This document shows, one piece after another, positions 17,901-26,579 of a stretch of DNA of 64,000 bases (within the stretch, counting starts at the first letter, position 1; the number at the start of each line of letters is the position of its first letter). The translations under genes were made by a program, and so were the position numbers. Below the pieces are notes generated by a model that saw only the letters and a list, made by a program, of their open reading frames with translations, had not been told where the DNA came from and did not search any database. Source of the DNA: Sphingomonas faeni (GTDB lineage Bacteria; Pseudomonadota; Alphaproteobacteria; Sphingomonadales; Sphingomonadaceae); assembly GCF_023195535.1 (NCBI RefSeq), contig NZ_JALPNF010000008.1, positions 107,809 through 171,808 on the forward strand, in the 5' to 3' direction.

Positions 17901-18440
17901 TATAGATTCTCCGCGCGCGCGCCGGGCCTGTCGGCAGCCGTCGCGCGCTTGATGGTGGTGCGGTCGGGCACGGACGCCCGGACTCGCGGATGGTGTGCGA
18001 AACTGCCTCTGCGCGAAGTGCATGCCGCGGGAACTCTCCCTGCGGCGCCCGCACGACCGCGAGTCCGTCGGCGAAGGCCGGTCGGAGTGCGGGGCGGGGG
18101 GAATGCGTCATTCGAGCGTCAACCTGAAGTGCCGCGCCGGCGAAGGATCCGCAGGCGGGCGTGAAGACCGGCGCGTCGCTGGTAAAATCCAGGCGACACA
18201 CGGCTGTACGACAGGACTAGCACTGCATACCCGATCTCGCAACTAGCCCGATATTGGATGGTTTCCGCCGCGTTTCGGCTCGAATTCAGGGCGGGAAGGC
18301 GCAGTCTTGCCGGCCCGGCAGAGCCTTGCCGGCAAATTCATGGCAAACGGCAAATTAACCGCACCCTGCAACGCGCTCTTGGGACGTGGGGGCTTACCTA
18401 TCGCTGCGGTGATCGGATGTATCGATCGAAGGGGTGTAGC
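17901..18440. other. Divergent intergenic region between rne and amiC
   Basis: This 540-base stretch holds no gene that I can support. On the minus strand it forms a GC-rich leader for rne; rne in other bacteria has a long structured leader used for autoregulation, so this is a plausible role here, but I see no conserved element. On the amiC side, GGCAAA occurs three times in direct orientation at 18331, 18342 and 18349, of unknown meaning. No palindromic repeat element lies here, unlike most gaps of this size in the window. Confidence 0.4.
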
Positions 18441-19679
18441 ATGGCTTTTCGCTGGACCGGCGGCAGTTCCGCACGGCAAGGACGCGGGGTGTTCGCGGTA
18501 ATCGCCCTCATGGCCGGCTGGCTGACGAGCGTCCCCGCGTGGGCGGCGACCGTGCAGAGCGTGTCGATCAAGGGCGGCCAGATCGTCATCCGCTTCGACG
18601 AAGCGGTCGGCAATGCCGCCAGCCAAATTCTCACAGGGCCACAGCAGATCGCGGTCGACGTGTCGGGCCTGACGCCGGGGCGCGATTTCGCGGGGCGCGG
18701 GGTCGTGACCAGCGTGACGCAGATGCGACGCGGCACGGGCGCGCGGATCGTGTTCGATCTGGCCGCGCCGGCGATCGTCACCGATGGCGGGTTCGATTCC
18801 GAAGGTCGTGAGTTGACGCTGGCGTTGCGCAAGGTCGACGACACCCAGTTCGTGCAGGCGGGAATCGCCGGGCCTCTCAACTTCTTCCCGTTTACGTTCG
18901 GAACGAAGACGCGGCCGAAATACAAGGTGTCGGTTGCGGTGCCACCCAAGGCGCGGGGGATGAAACTGCCGCGCGTGCAGGGCGACGACACGCGCCCGCT
19001 GGTGGTGATCGATGCGGGCCATGGCGGTGTCGATCCGGGCGCGATCGGACCGAACGGACTGCGCGAGAAGGATGTGACGCTGAAGGTCGCGCGCGCCATT
19101 CGCGACGAATTGCTGGCATCAGGGCGCGTACGCGTGGCGCTGACGCGGGACGACGACCGGTATCTGGTTCTGCGCGAGCGCTACGGCGTGGCGCGGCGGT
19201 TGAGGGGCGATCTGTTCATCTCGATTCACTGCGACAGCACCGGGTCGGAATATGCGACCGGCGCGACTGCCTACACCTTGTCCGAAGTGGCGTCCGACAA
19301 GGAAGCCGCGCGGCTGGCGGCGCGCGAGAACAAGGCGGACGTGATCTCGGGCGTGAACCTGGGGGAGGCGCCCGCGGACGTGTCGTCGATCCTGATCGAC
19401 CTGACGCAGCGCGAGACGATGAACGCCTCGGCAACGTTTGCACGGTTGCTCGGGCGCGAAGCCAAGCCGTTGATGCCGCTCAAGGCGAACTTCCACCGGA
19501 TGGCGTCGTTGATGGTCTTGAAGGCGCCCGACATGCCGTCGATCCTCTTCGAGACGGGCTATATCTCCAACCCGCAGGACGCAGCGTTCCTCGACAGTGC
19601 CGATGGCCGGAACCGCATCGCGGAGAGCGTGACGCGCGCGGTCGAGGTGCATTTCGCGCGGCGGATGGCGGCGCGGTAG
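18441..19679 (+). CDS. amiC: N-acetylmuramoyl-L-alanine amidase AmiC-like
   Basis: Periplasmic zinc amidase of 412 residues that splits septal peptidoglycan. After a signal peptide (VFAVIALMAGWLTSVPAWAA) comes an AMIN domain (VSIKGGQIVIRFDEAVG), then an Amidase_3 domain with the zinc-binding motif VVIDAGHGGVDPGAIGPNG, ISIHCDS and the catalytic glutamate in SILFETGYISNPQD. The ATG at 18441 follows GAAGGGGTGTAGC. The frame is open upstream to 18258 but that part is unlike the family. It is followed by repeats, not by a PBP gene. Confidence 0.93.
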   Translation: MAFRWTGGSSARQGRGVFAVIALMAGWLTSVPAWAATVQSVSIKGGQIVIRFDEAVGNAASQILTGPQQIAVDVSGLTPGRDFAGRGVVTSVTQMRRGTGARIVFDLAAPAIVTDGGFDSEGRELTLALRKVDDTQFVQAGIAGPLNFFPFTFGTKTRPKYKVSVAVPPKARGMKLPRVQGDDTRPLVVIDAGHGGVDPGAIGPNGLREKDVTLKVARAIRDELLASGRVRVALTRDDDRYLVLRERYGVARRLRGDLFISIHCDSTGSEYATGATAYTLSEVASDKEAARLAARENKADVISGVNLGEAPADVSSILIDLTQRETMNASATFARLLGREAKPLMPLKANFHRMASLMVLKAPDMPSILFETGYISNPQDAAFLDSADGRNRIAESVTRAVEVHFARRMAAR

Positions 19680-19708
19680 GTTCGGGGAGAGGGCAACCTC
19701 CTGCTCCT

Positions 19709-19763
19709 TGTTCTCCCGCGAAGGCGGGGGCCCAGACTGGGATCCCGCCTTCGCGGGAGAACA
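19709..19763. repeat. Family B palindromic element
   Basis: TGTTCTCCCGCGAAGGCGGG, centre CCCAGACTGGG, then ATCCCGCCTTCGCGGGAGAA and CA. It is 30 bases after amiC and followed by a family D element. Confidence 0.9.
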
Positions 19764-19799
19764 CGCTAGCTGCAGTCGATACGGTTTCCTCCCGCCCCT

Positions 19800-19896
19800 C
19801 CGTCATGCCGGGCTCGTTCCGGCATCCACCGTTCCGCATCATCGAGAGAAGTGAGTTTGCGGAACCGTGGACCCCGGAACAGGTCCGGGGTGACGG
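19800..19896. repeat. Family D palindromic element
   Basis: Left arm CCGTCATGCCGGGCTCGTTC with CGGCATCCACCGTTCCGC; right arm GCGGAACCGTGGACCCCGGA ending GGGGTGACGG. It precedes the OPT transporter gene by about 70 bases. Confidence 0.9.
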
Positions 19897-19965
19897 AGGG
19901 GGGTGGTGGTTGCGCTCCAGAAGCTCACGCGGCATTCGGGAACCTGAATTTTCAGGACACACCAG

Positions 19966-21939
19966 ATGACCGACGCGACGCGGGGCGTACCCGACACAGG
20001 CCCCGAGACGAGCATGCGCGAGCTTACTTTCCGCGGGATCGTGCTCGGCGGGATCATCACGCTGCTGTTCACCGCGGCGAACGTGTATCTCGGGCTTAAG
20101 ATCGGACTGACGTTCGCGACCTCGATCCCGGCCGCGGTGATTTCGATGGCGGTGCTGCGGGCGTTCAAGGATTCGACGATCCTCGAGAACAACATTGTCC
20201 AGACGATCGCGTCCGCCGCCGGCACGCTGGCAGCGATCATCTTCGTGCTGCCGGGGCTGGTGATGATCGGCTGGTGGCAGGGCTTTCCGTTCTTCACCAC
20301 CGCGGCGATCACGATGTTCGGCGGCGTGCTCGGCGTGCTGTTCTCGGTCCCGCTGCGCCGTGCGCTCGTCGTCGACACGGTGTTGCCGTACCCTGAGGGC
20401 CGCGCGGCCGCCGAGGTGTTGAAGGTCGGCGCTGGCAGTCGCGAGGGTGGCGAGGAGAGCGCGCGCGGGCTGGGCATTATCGTCGTCAACGCCGTCGTCT
20501 CGGCTGGGTTCGCGATCCTGACGCAGACCAAGCTGGTCGCCGCCGAAGCCGCGACGTGGTTTCGCGTCGGTGCAGGCGCGACCGGGATCTCGGGCGGACT
20601 GTCGTTCGCGTTGCTCGGCGCGGGGCACCTAGTCGGTATCTCGGTCGGCATGGCGATGTTCGCGGGCGTCATCATCGGCTGGTGGATCCTGCTACCGATC
20701 CTGACCTCTGGCGGCAGCGTCACTGGCACCGCGGAGGTCATCGCGACCACTGTGTTCCGCTCGGACGTCCGTTTCTTCGGCGCGGGCGTGATCGGCGTTG
20801 CGGCGATCTGGACATTGTTGAAGATCGCCGGGCCTGTCGTCGGGGGCGTGCGTTCGGCGCTCGCGGCCTCGGCGGCGAAGCGGAGCGGGGAAGTGCTGGC
20901 CCTGGAGGAGCGCGACATTCCGATCGGGATCGTCGGCATCGCGTCGCTCGCGATGCTGGTGCCGATCGGCATCCTGCTGTGGACCGTCTTGCAGGGTGGG
21001 CCGCTGGAGGCGTCGGCGATCGGCCTGATCGCGGGCAGCCTGCTGTTCATCCTCGTCATCGGCCTCGTGATCGCAGCGGTCTGCGGATACATGGCGGGGC
21101 TGATCGGCGCGTCGAACTCCCCTGTTTCGGGGATCGGCATCCTCGCCATCCTCGCGGCGTCGATCCTGCTGGTGTCGTGGTTCGGGCGTGCTGTGGAGCC
21201 GGGCACAACGCAGGCTCTGGTCGCGTACGGCTTGATCGTGACGGGCATCGTGTTCGGCATCGCGACGATCTCGAACGATAATCTGCAGGATCTGAAGACG
21301 GGCCAGCTGGTCGGCGCGACGCCGTGGAAGCAGCAGGTGGCGTTGCTGATTGGCGTTGTCTTCGGCTCGATCGTCGTGCCGCCGGTGCTCAATCTGCTCG
21401 GCAGCACGCTCGGGTTCGCTGGCGCGCCGGGGGCGGGGCCGAATGCGCTGGCGGCGCCTCAGGCGGCGTTGATCTCGGCGCTGGCGAAGGGCGTGCTGGG
21501 GGGCAATCTCAACTGGGCGATGATCGGCTATGGCGCGCTGACGGGCGTTTTCGTGATTCTGGCCGACGAGTTGCTGGGCAAGGCGGGGAAGTTGCGGTTG
21601 CCGCCTTTGGGCGTCGGGCTCGGCGTGTATCTGCCGATGTCGGTGACGTTGCCGGTGACGATCGGAGCTGTCGTCGGGTTTGCGTATGATCGGTGGGCGG
21701 ATCGGTCTCGGGATCCAGAACTCGCCAAGCGGATGGGGGTGCTGACCGCGACCGGAATGATCGTTGGAGAGTCGCTGTGGGGCGTTGGCTTTGCGGGGAT
21801 CGTGTACCTGACCAACAAGGAGACGCCGTTGGCGTTGGTTGGCGATGGATTTGCGAGCGTGGCGCTCGTTGGCGGGACGCTGCTGTTCGCGGTGCTGACC
21901 TGGGTGATGTACCGGCGGACGATGGCGGCTTCGCGGTAA
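19966..21939 (+). CDS. OPT-family oligopeptide transporter
   Basis: Integral membrane protein of 657 residues with about 15 hydrophobic segments. The N-terminus has the OPT family sequence ELTFRGIVLGGIITLLFTAA followed by NVYLGLKIGLTFATSIPAAV, and later VLPYPEGRAAAEVLKVG and IGASNSPVSGIGI. OPT proteins are proton-coupled importers of small peptides or metal chelates. It stands alone between repeat clusters; GGACACACCAG precedes the ATG without a clear Shine-Dalgarno. Confidence 0.95.
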   Translation: MTDATRGVPDTGPETSMRELTFRGIVLGGIITLLFTAANVYLGLKIGLTFATSIPAAVISMAVLRAFKDSTILENNIVQTIASAAGTLAAIIFVLPGLVMIGWWQGFPFFTTAAITMFGGVLGVLFSVPLRRALVVDTVLPYPEGRAAAEVLKVGAGSREGGEESARGLGIIVVNAVVSAGFAILTQTKLVAAEAATWFRVGAGATGISGGLSFALLGAGHLVGISVGMAMFAGVIIGWWILLPILTSGGSVTGTAEVIATTVFRSDVRFFGAGVIGVAAIWTLLKIAGPVVGGVRSALAASAAKRSGEVLALEERDIPIGIVGIASLAMLVPIGILLWTVLQGGPLEASAIGLIAGSLLFILVIGLVIAAVCGYMAGLIGASNSPVSGIGILAILAASILLVSWFGRAVEPGTTQALVAYGLIVTGIVFGIATISNDNLQDLKTGQLVGATPWKQQVALLIGVVFGSIVVPPVLNLLGSTLGFAGAPGAGPNALAAPQAALISALAKGVLGGNLNWAMIGYGALTGVFVILADELLGKAGKLRLPPLGVGLGVYLPMSVTLPVTIGAVVGFAYDRWADRSRDPELAKRMGVLTATGMIVGESLWGVGFAGIVYLTNKETPLALVGDGFASVALVGGTLLFAVLTWVMYRRTMAASR

Positions 21940-21954
21940 CGTCTGAGGATAGCG

Positions 21955-22009
21955 TGTTTCCCCGCGAAGGCGGGGATCCAGACTGGGCTCCCGCCTTCGC
22001 GGGAGAACA
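21955..22009. repeat. Family B palindromic element
   Basis: TGTTTCCCCGCGAAGGCGGG, centre CCAGACTGGG, then CTCCCGCCTTCGCGGGAGAA and CA, 15 bases after the OPT gene. Confidence 0.9.
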
Positions 22010-22037
22010 TGATGGGGTCGGGACCTAGCCTTAGCTC

Positions 22038-22143
22038 ACCACCCCGGCGGAGGCCGGGGCCCAATTGGGAAGGTGGTCGTAACGGAGCGCAGTTCGCCGT
22101 TATCTGCGTCCCCCAATTGGGCCCCGGCCTTCGCCGGGGTGGT
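22038..22143. repeat. Family A palindromic element
   Basis: ACCACCCCGGCGGAGGCCGG with GGCCCAATTGGG, spacer, then CCAATTGGGCCCCGGCC and TTCGCCGGGGTGGT. It ends about 35 bases from the convergent GH130-like gene. Confidence 0.9.
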
Positions 22144-22179
22144 ATTCTGATGCGAGTAGGAAAATCTAACCCACCCCTC

Positions 22180-23463
22180 TCACTTCATCGCAGCAAGCAT
22201 GTCCTTGATCGGCACGAACGCGAAGCCCACGGAACTGTCCGCGATTCCGTACGGCATGAAAATCGTGTCGCCGTGCTTCAACGCGCCGCAGCTGTAGACG
22301 ACGTTGGGCACATACCCCTCGCGGTCCTGGTCCTTCGCGGCCAAAATCGGCTGCTTCGTCCGCCCGATCACCTTCGACGGATCGTCCTTGTCGAGCAGCA
22401 CCGCGCCGATCGAGTATTTGCGCATCGCGCCGACGCCGTGGGTCAGCAGCAGCCAACCCTCGTCGAGCTCGATCGGCGGGCCGCAATTGCCGATCTGCAC
22501 CAGCTCCCACGGATATTCGGGCGTCAGGATCTTCTCGCCGTCGTCCCAGTCGGTCAGCGTGTCGGACTTCAACAGGAACAGGTTCTCGCCGTCCTGCCGG
22601 CCGATCATCATATACTGGCCGTTCACCTTGCGCGGGAACAGCGCCATCCCCTTATTGCGCGCGGCGGGGCCGGTCATCGGCACGAGGTCGAACGCGCGGA
22701 AATCGCGGGTGCGCATCAGTTCGGACTGGATCACCGAGCCATTATAGGCGGTGTAGGTGCCGATCCACTCGTACTCGCCGTTCTCGTGCTGGAACCGGAC
22801 GATGCGGAGATCCTCCAGACCCTTCGACTGCGCCTGCGTGATCGGGAAGATCACCGTGCCGCTCAGCGTGCTGTCGCGGTGGCGATAGACGGTGACGGGG
22901 CCCTCGGGCATCTCGTCCTCGCCGCTGCCGACAGCGTCGGTCGCGGTCGCGAACGGCGGTTCGGGCGCCAGCTTCATCTGGTTTTCGCAGGTGATGATGC
23001 CTTCGCGGAACGCCACCGACGAGATGTGACCCTCGCCGACCGCGCGCAGCGACATAAGAATCCGCATCGAGCCCGGCGGCATGCCCGACTGGTCGAAATG
23101 CGGCACGGCGCTGGGGTTCATGAGAGCAGCAGCGGCATAGCTGTATTCGTGACAGAAATACGCGCCGATCAGCTGGCGCTTCTCGTCGCCGATCTCCGCA
23201 CCGTTCAGCCCGAGCATGTCCTCGATCTGGTCGTAACGCGTCATGAACACGCGCCGCGTCTGCCAGTGGCGCGCCTCGAAATCCTTCAGCACGACCTCAA
23301 GCTGCGCGCGCGCCTGTGCGGGCGACATTTCCAGCACTTCGCCGACCAGCCGCTCGGTGCGGCTCGGTGCGCCGCCATGACCGCCCCAGGCGATATGGAA
23401 CGGCCGCACGACGACACGCGAAGGATCCGCGTGCAGCCGCAGCTGGTGGTTGAACAGATCCAT
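22180..23463 (-). CDS. GH130-like glycosidase/phosphorylase
   Basis: Protein of 427 residues with five-bladed propeller-type repeats. The segments HISSVAFREGIIT, GPPIELDEGWLLLTHGVG, and a final block with KHGDTIFMPYGIADSSVGFA match family GH130, which contains beta-1,2- and beta-1,4-mannoside phosphorylases and hydrolases. It follows the glycosyltransferase gene by 63 bases on the same strand, so the pair may build and turn over a mannose-containing oligosaccharide. Whether it is a phosphorylase or a hydrolase cannot be told without aligning the active-site positions. Confidence 0.85.
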   Translation of the reverse strand: MDLFNHQLRLHADPSRVVVRPFHIAWGGHGGAPSRTERLVGEVLEMSPAQARAQLEVVLKDFEARHWQTRRVFMTRYDQIEDMLGLNGAEIGDEKRQLIGAYFCHEYSYAAAALMNPSAVPHFDQSGMPPGSMRILMSLRAVGEGHISSVAFREGIITCENQMKLAPEPPFATATDAVGSGEDEMPEGPVTVYRHRDSTLSGTVIFPITQAQSKGLEDLRIVRFQHENGEYEWIGTYTAYNGSVIQSELMRTRDFRAFDLVPMTGPAARNKGMALFPRKVNGQYMMIGRQDGENLFLLKSDTLTDWDDGEKILTPEYPWELVQIGNCGPPIELDEGWLLLTHGVGAMRKYSIGAVLLDKDDPSKVIGRTKQPILAAKDQDREGYVPNVVYSCGALKHGDTIFMPYGIADSSVGFAFVPIKDMLAAMK

Positions 23464-23526
23464 CGTAGCAGTGCCCCGCGTCGTTCCACTCAGCGCACCG
23501 TCGCCTGCAAGGCTGTCGCTAGCGAA

Positions 23527-25797
23527 CTAGGCGACGACGCGGGTCGCTCCTGCCACGCTTTGCGCTGCTTTTGATACCCCCGAAATGGCACAACTTGCCA
23601 GTTGCAGGGCCAAAATCGACTCCGCGCCCTGATTTCGGTTCAACCCGGTCGGCATCAGGCCGTCGTAACAGCCGCCATCGGCGACGCTGGCAAGCGGCAG
23701 ATCGAGATCGTTCGCCCCCAGGAACCAGCCGTAAGCGCGCTGTGCTTCGTCGTGCCAGCGCATGTCGCCGGTCGCCTCGAACGCCGCCGCGCACGCATCG
23801 ACGGTCGCCTGCGCCTCCAGGGGCTGCTGGTCGAACTGCAACGGATCGGCATAGGGCCGGTTGAAGCTCTCCGACCCGACCGCACGGAAGCGGCCCTCGG
23901 GCGAGGTCTGCTTGGCGACGATCCAGTCGAGCGTGGCGAGGCCGCAATCGATCAGGTCCTGCCGCCCGAGCGCCTGGCCGGCACGGATCAGCGCCTGAGG
24001 AAGGCGCGTATTGTCGTAGGCGAGCACGATCTCGAACCACTGCCACTCGGGACGCCGTGCTTTCGCAAGCAGGTCGAGATGGACTTTGGGGAAGGCCTCG
24101 AGGATCGACAGCGACAACTGGTGGCCCGGCTTGGCCTCCAGCATCGCCGCCGCACCGAGCATCGCGAACGCCTGCGCGCGCAAGCTGCCGAGTTCGAGCG
24201 CCATCGACGCGGTCGAATCGAACATCGCGGTCGCCCAGTCGCGGTGCTTGGCCGCCTGCGCATCGCGCGCGGTGACGCCCAGCGACCAGAGCGTGCGGCC
24301 GTTCGAATCTTCCGAGCCCGAATCCTCGCACCAGGTGCGATCGAAGTTCATGAAGTTGCGGAACCGGCGCGTGTCCGGATTCCAGGCATACTGCACGAAC
24401 GACGCATAGATCGTCATCCACTTGTCGCGGGTGACGTCGTCGAGATCGGGCATCGCGCTCATCAGCATCAGCGCGCGGCAATTGTCGTCGATGCAGTATC
24501 CGTGGCGACGATCGGGGATTGAGAAGATCGAATGCTGGAGCATGCCGGTCGAATCGCTCATCCGCTCGACCGCGGCGAAATCAGGGATCAACGGCTTGAG
24601 CGGCGCCGGCACCTTGGCGAGGCGAAAAGGGCGCGCCGCCACGATCGCACGGATCTCCGCCATCATCGCCTCGGCGAGCTTCGGCCAGATCATCGTACGG
24701 CCACGCGCATAGGCACGCTCGGCCAGACGATTGCGATCGCGATCGTTCGACATCAGCGCATCGATCTCGCGCGCGAACGCGTCGACGTCGCCGAACGGCA
24801 CGAGCACACCGTGGCCATCCGCGAGGATCTCGGTCGCGTGCACGTACGGCGTCGAGATGACGGGCTTGCCGACGCCGATCGCATAGCTGAGCGTGCCCGA
24901 CGTGATCTGCGCGGGATTGGTGTAGGGCGTCACATAGACGTCCGCCGCCTGGAGATAGTCGAGCAGTTCGCCATGTTCGAGGAACGCATCGACGAACGCG
25001 ATGTTGCCGGCGACGCCCTTCTCGGTGGCGAGCGCCTTCAGCTTGTCGCGATACTTCTCGCCTTCGTACGCGACCAGGTTCGGATGCGTCGCGCCAAGCA
25101 CCACGTACAGCAGGTCGGGATGCTTCGCGATCACCGCGGGCAGCGCGTTAATGACCGTCTCGATCCCCTTGTTGGGGGCGAGCAGGCCGAACGTCAGCAT
25201 GACCTTGCGGCCCTGCCAGCCGAACTTGTCCTTGAGCAGGGCGGGATCGAGCAAATCGCGATCGGGCACGCCGTGCGGGATCATGACGATCTGGCGCGAA
25301 TTGGCGCCGTAGACGCGCTGGAGAATGTCGCGGCCTCGCTCGGCCATCACCACCACGCGGGCAGCGCGGCGGAGCAGGCCTTCGAGCACGCGACGCTCGT
25401 CGGCATTGGGCTTTTCGAGGATCGTGTGCAGCGTGACGATCACCGGCAGCGTGGTGCGATCGAGCAGCGCGAGGATGTGCTCGCCGGCGGGGCCGCCGAA
25501 GATGCCATATTCGTGCTGGAGCCAGATCGCCTGCGCACCGCTGGCCTCGATCTTACGCGCCGTATTGATGTATGCGGACAGCTCGTGTTCCGGGATCGTG
25601 CCGGTAACCTCGGGCGGGTAATCATATTTGCCCGGGTGATCGTCCATCGCGTAGACATCGACGGCGATCTCGGGAAAGCGCGCGCGCATGGCCGTGAAAA
25701 CGTCGGTCGTGAAAGTGGCGAGCCCGCACTGCCTCGGCAAGAAGTTACCGATCAGCGCCAGTCGCGCGATATTCCCACCGTCCGCCGGTTTCACCAT
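23527..25797 (-). CDS. GT4-type glycosyltransferase with C-terminal helical domain
   Basis: A 756-residue two-part protein. The first ~390 residues are a GT-B/GT4 glycosyltransferase: LIGNFLPRQCGLATFTTDVF near the start, LTFGLLAPNKGIETVINALP as the donor-domain start, and the region SYAIGVGKPVISTPYVHATE. The remaining ~360 residues are mostly helical, with YCIDDNCRALMLMSAM, ATVDACAAAFEATGDMRWHD and RAYGWFLGANDL, which resemble an (alpha/alpha)6 toroid as in glycoside-processing enzymes. The start at 25797 follows GAGGGACAGGGT. First gene of an apparent operon with GH130. Specificity is unknown; mannose is only suggested by the partner. Confidence 0.85.
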   Translation of the reverse strand: MVKPADGGNIARLALIGNFLPRQCGLATFTTDVFTAMRARFPEIAVDVYAMDDHPGKYDYPPEVTGTIPEHELSAYINTARKIEASGAQAIWLQHEYGIFGGPAGEHILALLDRTTLPVIVTLHTILEKPNADERRVLEGLLRRAARVVVMAERGRDILQRVYGANSRQIVMIPHGVPDRDLLDPALLKDKFGWQGRKVMLTFGLLAPNKGIETVINALPAVIAKHPDLLYVVLGATHPNLVAYEGEKYRDKLKALATEKGVAGNIAFVDAFLEHGELLDYLQAADVYVTPYTNPAQITSGTLSYAIGVGKPVISTPYVHATEILADGHGVLVPFGDVDAFAREIDALMSNDRDRNRLAERAYARGRTMIWPKLAEAMMAEIRAIVAARPFRLAKVPAPLKPLIPDFAAVERMSDSTGMLQHSIFSIPDRRHGYCIDDNCRALMLMSAMPDLDDVTRDKWMTIYASFVQYAWNPDTRRFRNFMNFDRTWCEDSGSEDSNGRTLWSLGVTARDAQAAKHRDWATAMFDSTASMALELGSLRAQAFAMLGAAAMLEAKPGHQLSLSILEAFPKVHLDLLAKARRPEWQWFEIVLAYDNTRLPQALIRAGQALGRQDLIDCGLATLDWIVAKQTSPEGRFRAVGSESFNRPYADPLQFDQQPLEAQATVDACAAAFEATGDMRWHDEAQRAYGWFLGANDLDLPLASVADGGCYDGLMPTGLNRNQGAESILALQLASCAISGVSKAAQSVAGATRVVA

Positions 25798-25906
25798 ACC
25801 CTGTCCCTCGTTTGAGCGCGCACTTCTGGGAGAACCCGGTCGCGCATCCATTTGAACGGTTCAGGTAGCATAAAGTTTCATTACATACTGCAGTGCAGCA
25901 CGGGAA

Positions 25907-25935
25907 AAATATCAATTTAAATCAATCTGATATTT
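25907..25935. promoter_or_regulatory. AT-rich inverted repeat upstream of the glycosyltransferase operon
   Basis: AAATATCA at 25907-25914 and TGATATTT at 25928-25935 form an 8-bp inverted repeat with a 13-base spacer in an unusually AT-rich stretch (25865-25940), 110 bases upstream of the glycosyltransferase start. A second palindrome, CTGCAGTGCAG, lies at about 25889. Either could be an operator; no regulator gene is adjacent. Confidence 0.3.
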
Positions 25936-25956
25936 CGGGTCCCTCATCCCGAGCCT

Positions 25957-26415
25957 TCATCCACGCCCGCGATAGGAGGCGACTCCCTGATCGGGCAGCC
26001 ACAGATCCTGCGGCGGTGCGCTCGATTGCCAGAACACGTCGATCGGGATTCCGCCGCGCGGATACCAATACCCGCCGATCCGCAGCCACACCGGCTTCAT
26101 CTCGTCGAACAGGCGCTCGCCGATGCCGACGGTGCAATCCTCGTGGAACCCGGCATGGTTGCGGAAGCTGCTCAGGAACAGCTTCAGCGACTTGGATTCG
26201 ACGATCGTCTCGCCCGGCACATAGTCGATCACGAGGTGCGCGAAGTCGGGCTGGCCGGTCACCGGGCAGAGCGACGTGAACTCGGGCGCCGCGAACCGCA
26301 CGAGATACGTCCGACCCGGCCGCGGGTTGGGAACGTAATCGAGCACGGCCTCTTCAGGAGAGGCGGGAAGGGCGCTGTTCTGGCCCAGATGCAATGGGTT
26401 GGCGGGTGCGGTCAT
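25957..26415 (-). CDS. queF: NADPH-dependent 7-cyano-7-deazaguanine reductase QueF
   Basis: Type I QueF of 152 residues; reduces preQ0 to preQ1 in queuosine synthesis. The catalytic cysteine is Cys50 in [15 protein letters not shown] and the aspartate Asp57 in the same segment; the QueF motif [16 protein letters not shown] follows. ATG 26415 was chosen since [12 protein letters not shown] matches the family start; the frame is open 60 bases upstream. No other queuosine gene is in the window. Confidence 0.96.
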   Translation of the reverse strand: MTAPANPLHLGQNSALPASPEEAVLDYVPNPRPGRTYLVRFAAPEFTSLCPVTGQPDFAHLVIDYVPGETIVESKSLKLFLSSFRNHAGFHEDCTVGIGERLFDEMKPVWLRIGGYWYPRGGIPIDVFWQSSAPPQDLWLPDQGVASYRGRG

Positions 26416-26469
26416 AGTGCGCCATGTAGGACGCGATTCGGATGACGCAAAGTGGGTGATATGTCTCAT

Positions 26470-26566
26470 CGTCATGCCGGGCTTGTTCCGGCATCCACCC
26501 GTCCGCGAGCTTCACGGCCCGCGAGCGTGCGGAACGGTGGCCCCCGGAACAAGTCCGGGGTGACGG
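26470..26566. repeat. Family D palindromic element
   Basis: CGTCATGCCGGGCTTGTTCC with GGCATCCACC; right arm CGGTGGCCCCCGGAACAAG ending GGGGTGACGG. It sits in the divergent gap between queF and the photolyase gene and ends 14 bases before the photolyase start, so it must be in the leader or promoter of that gene. Confidence 0.9.
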
Positions 26567-26579
26567 AGAGGTTTGGGTA

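Noticed and set aside
17241..18164. Plus-strand frame of 307 codons opposite rne
   Set aside because: It is antisense to the S1 domain of rne and shows no domain or start signal.
18331..18356. Three GGCAAA direct repeats as an operator for amiC
   Set aside because: Spacing is uneven (11 and 7 bases) and no regulator is known to me with this site; kept only as a note.
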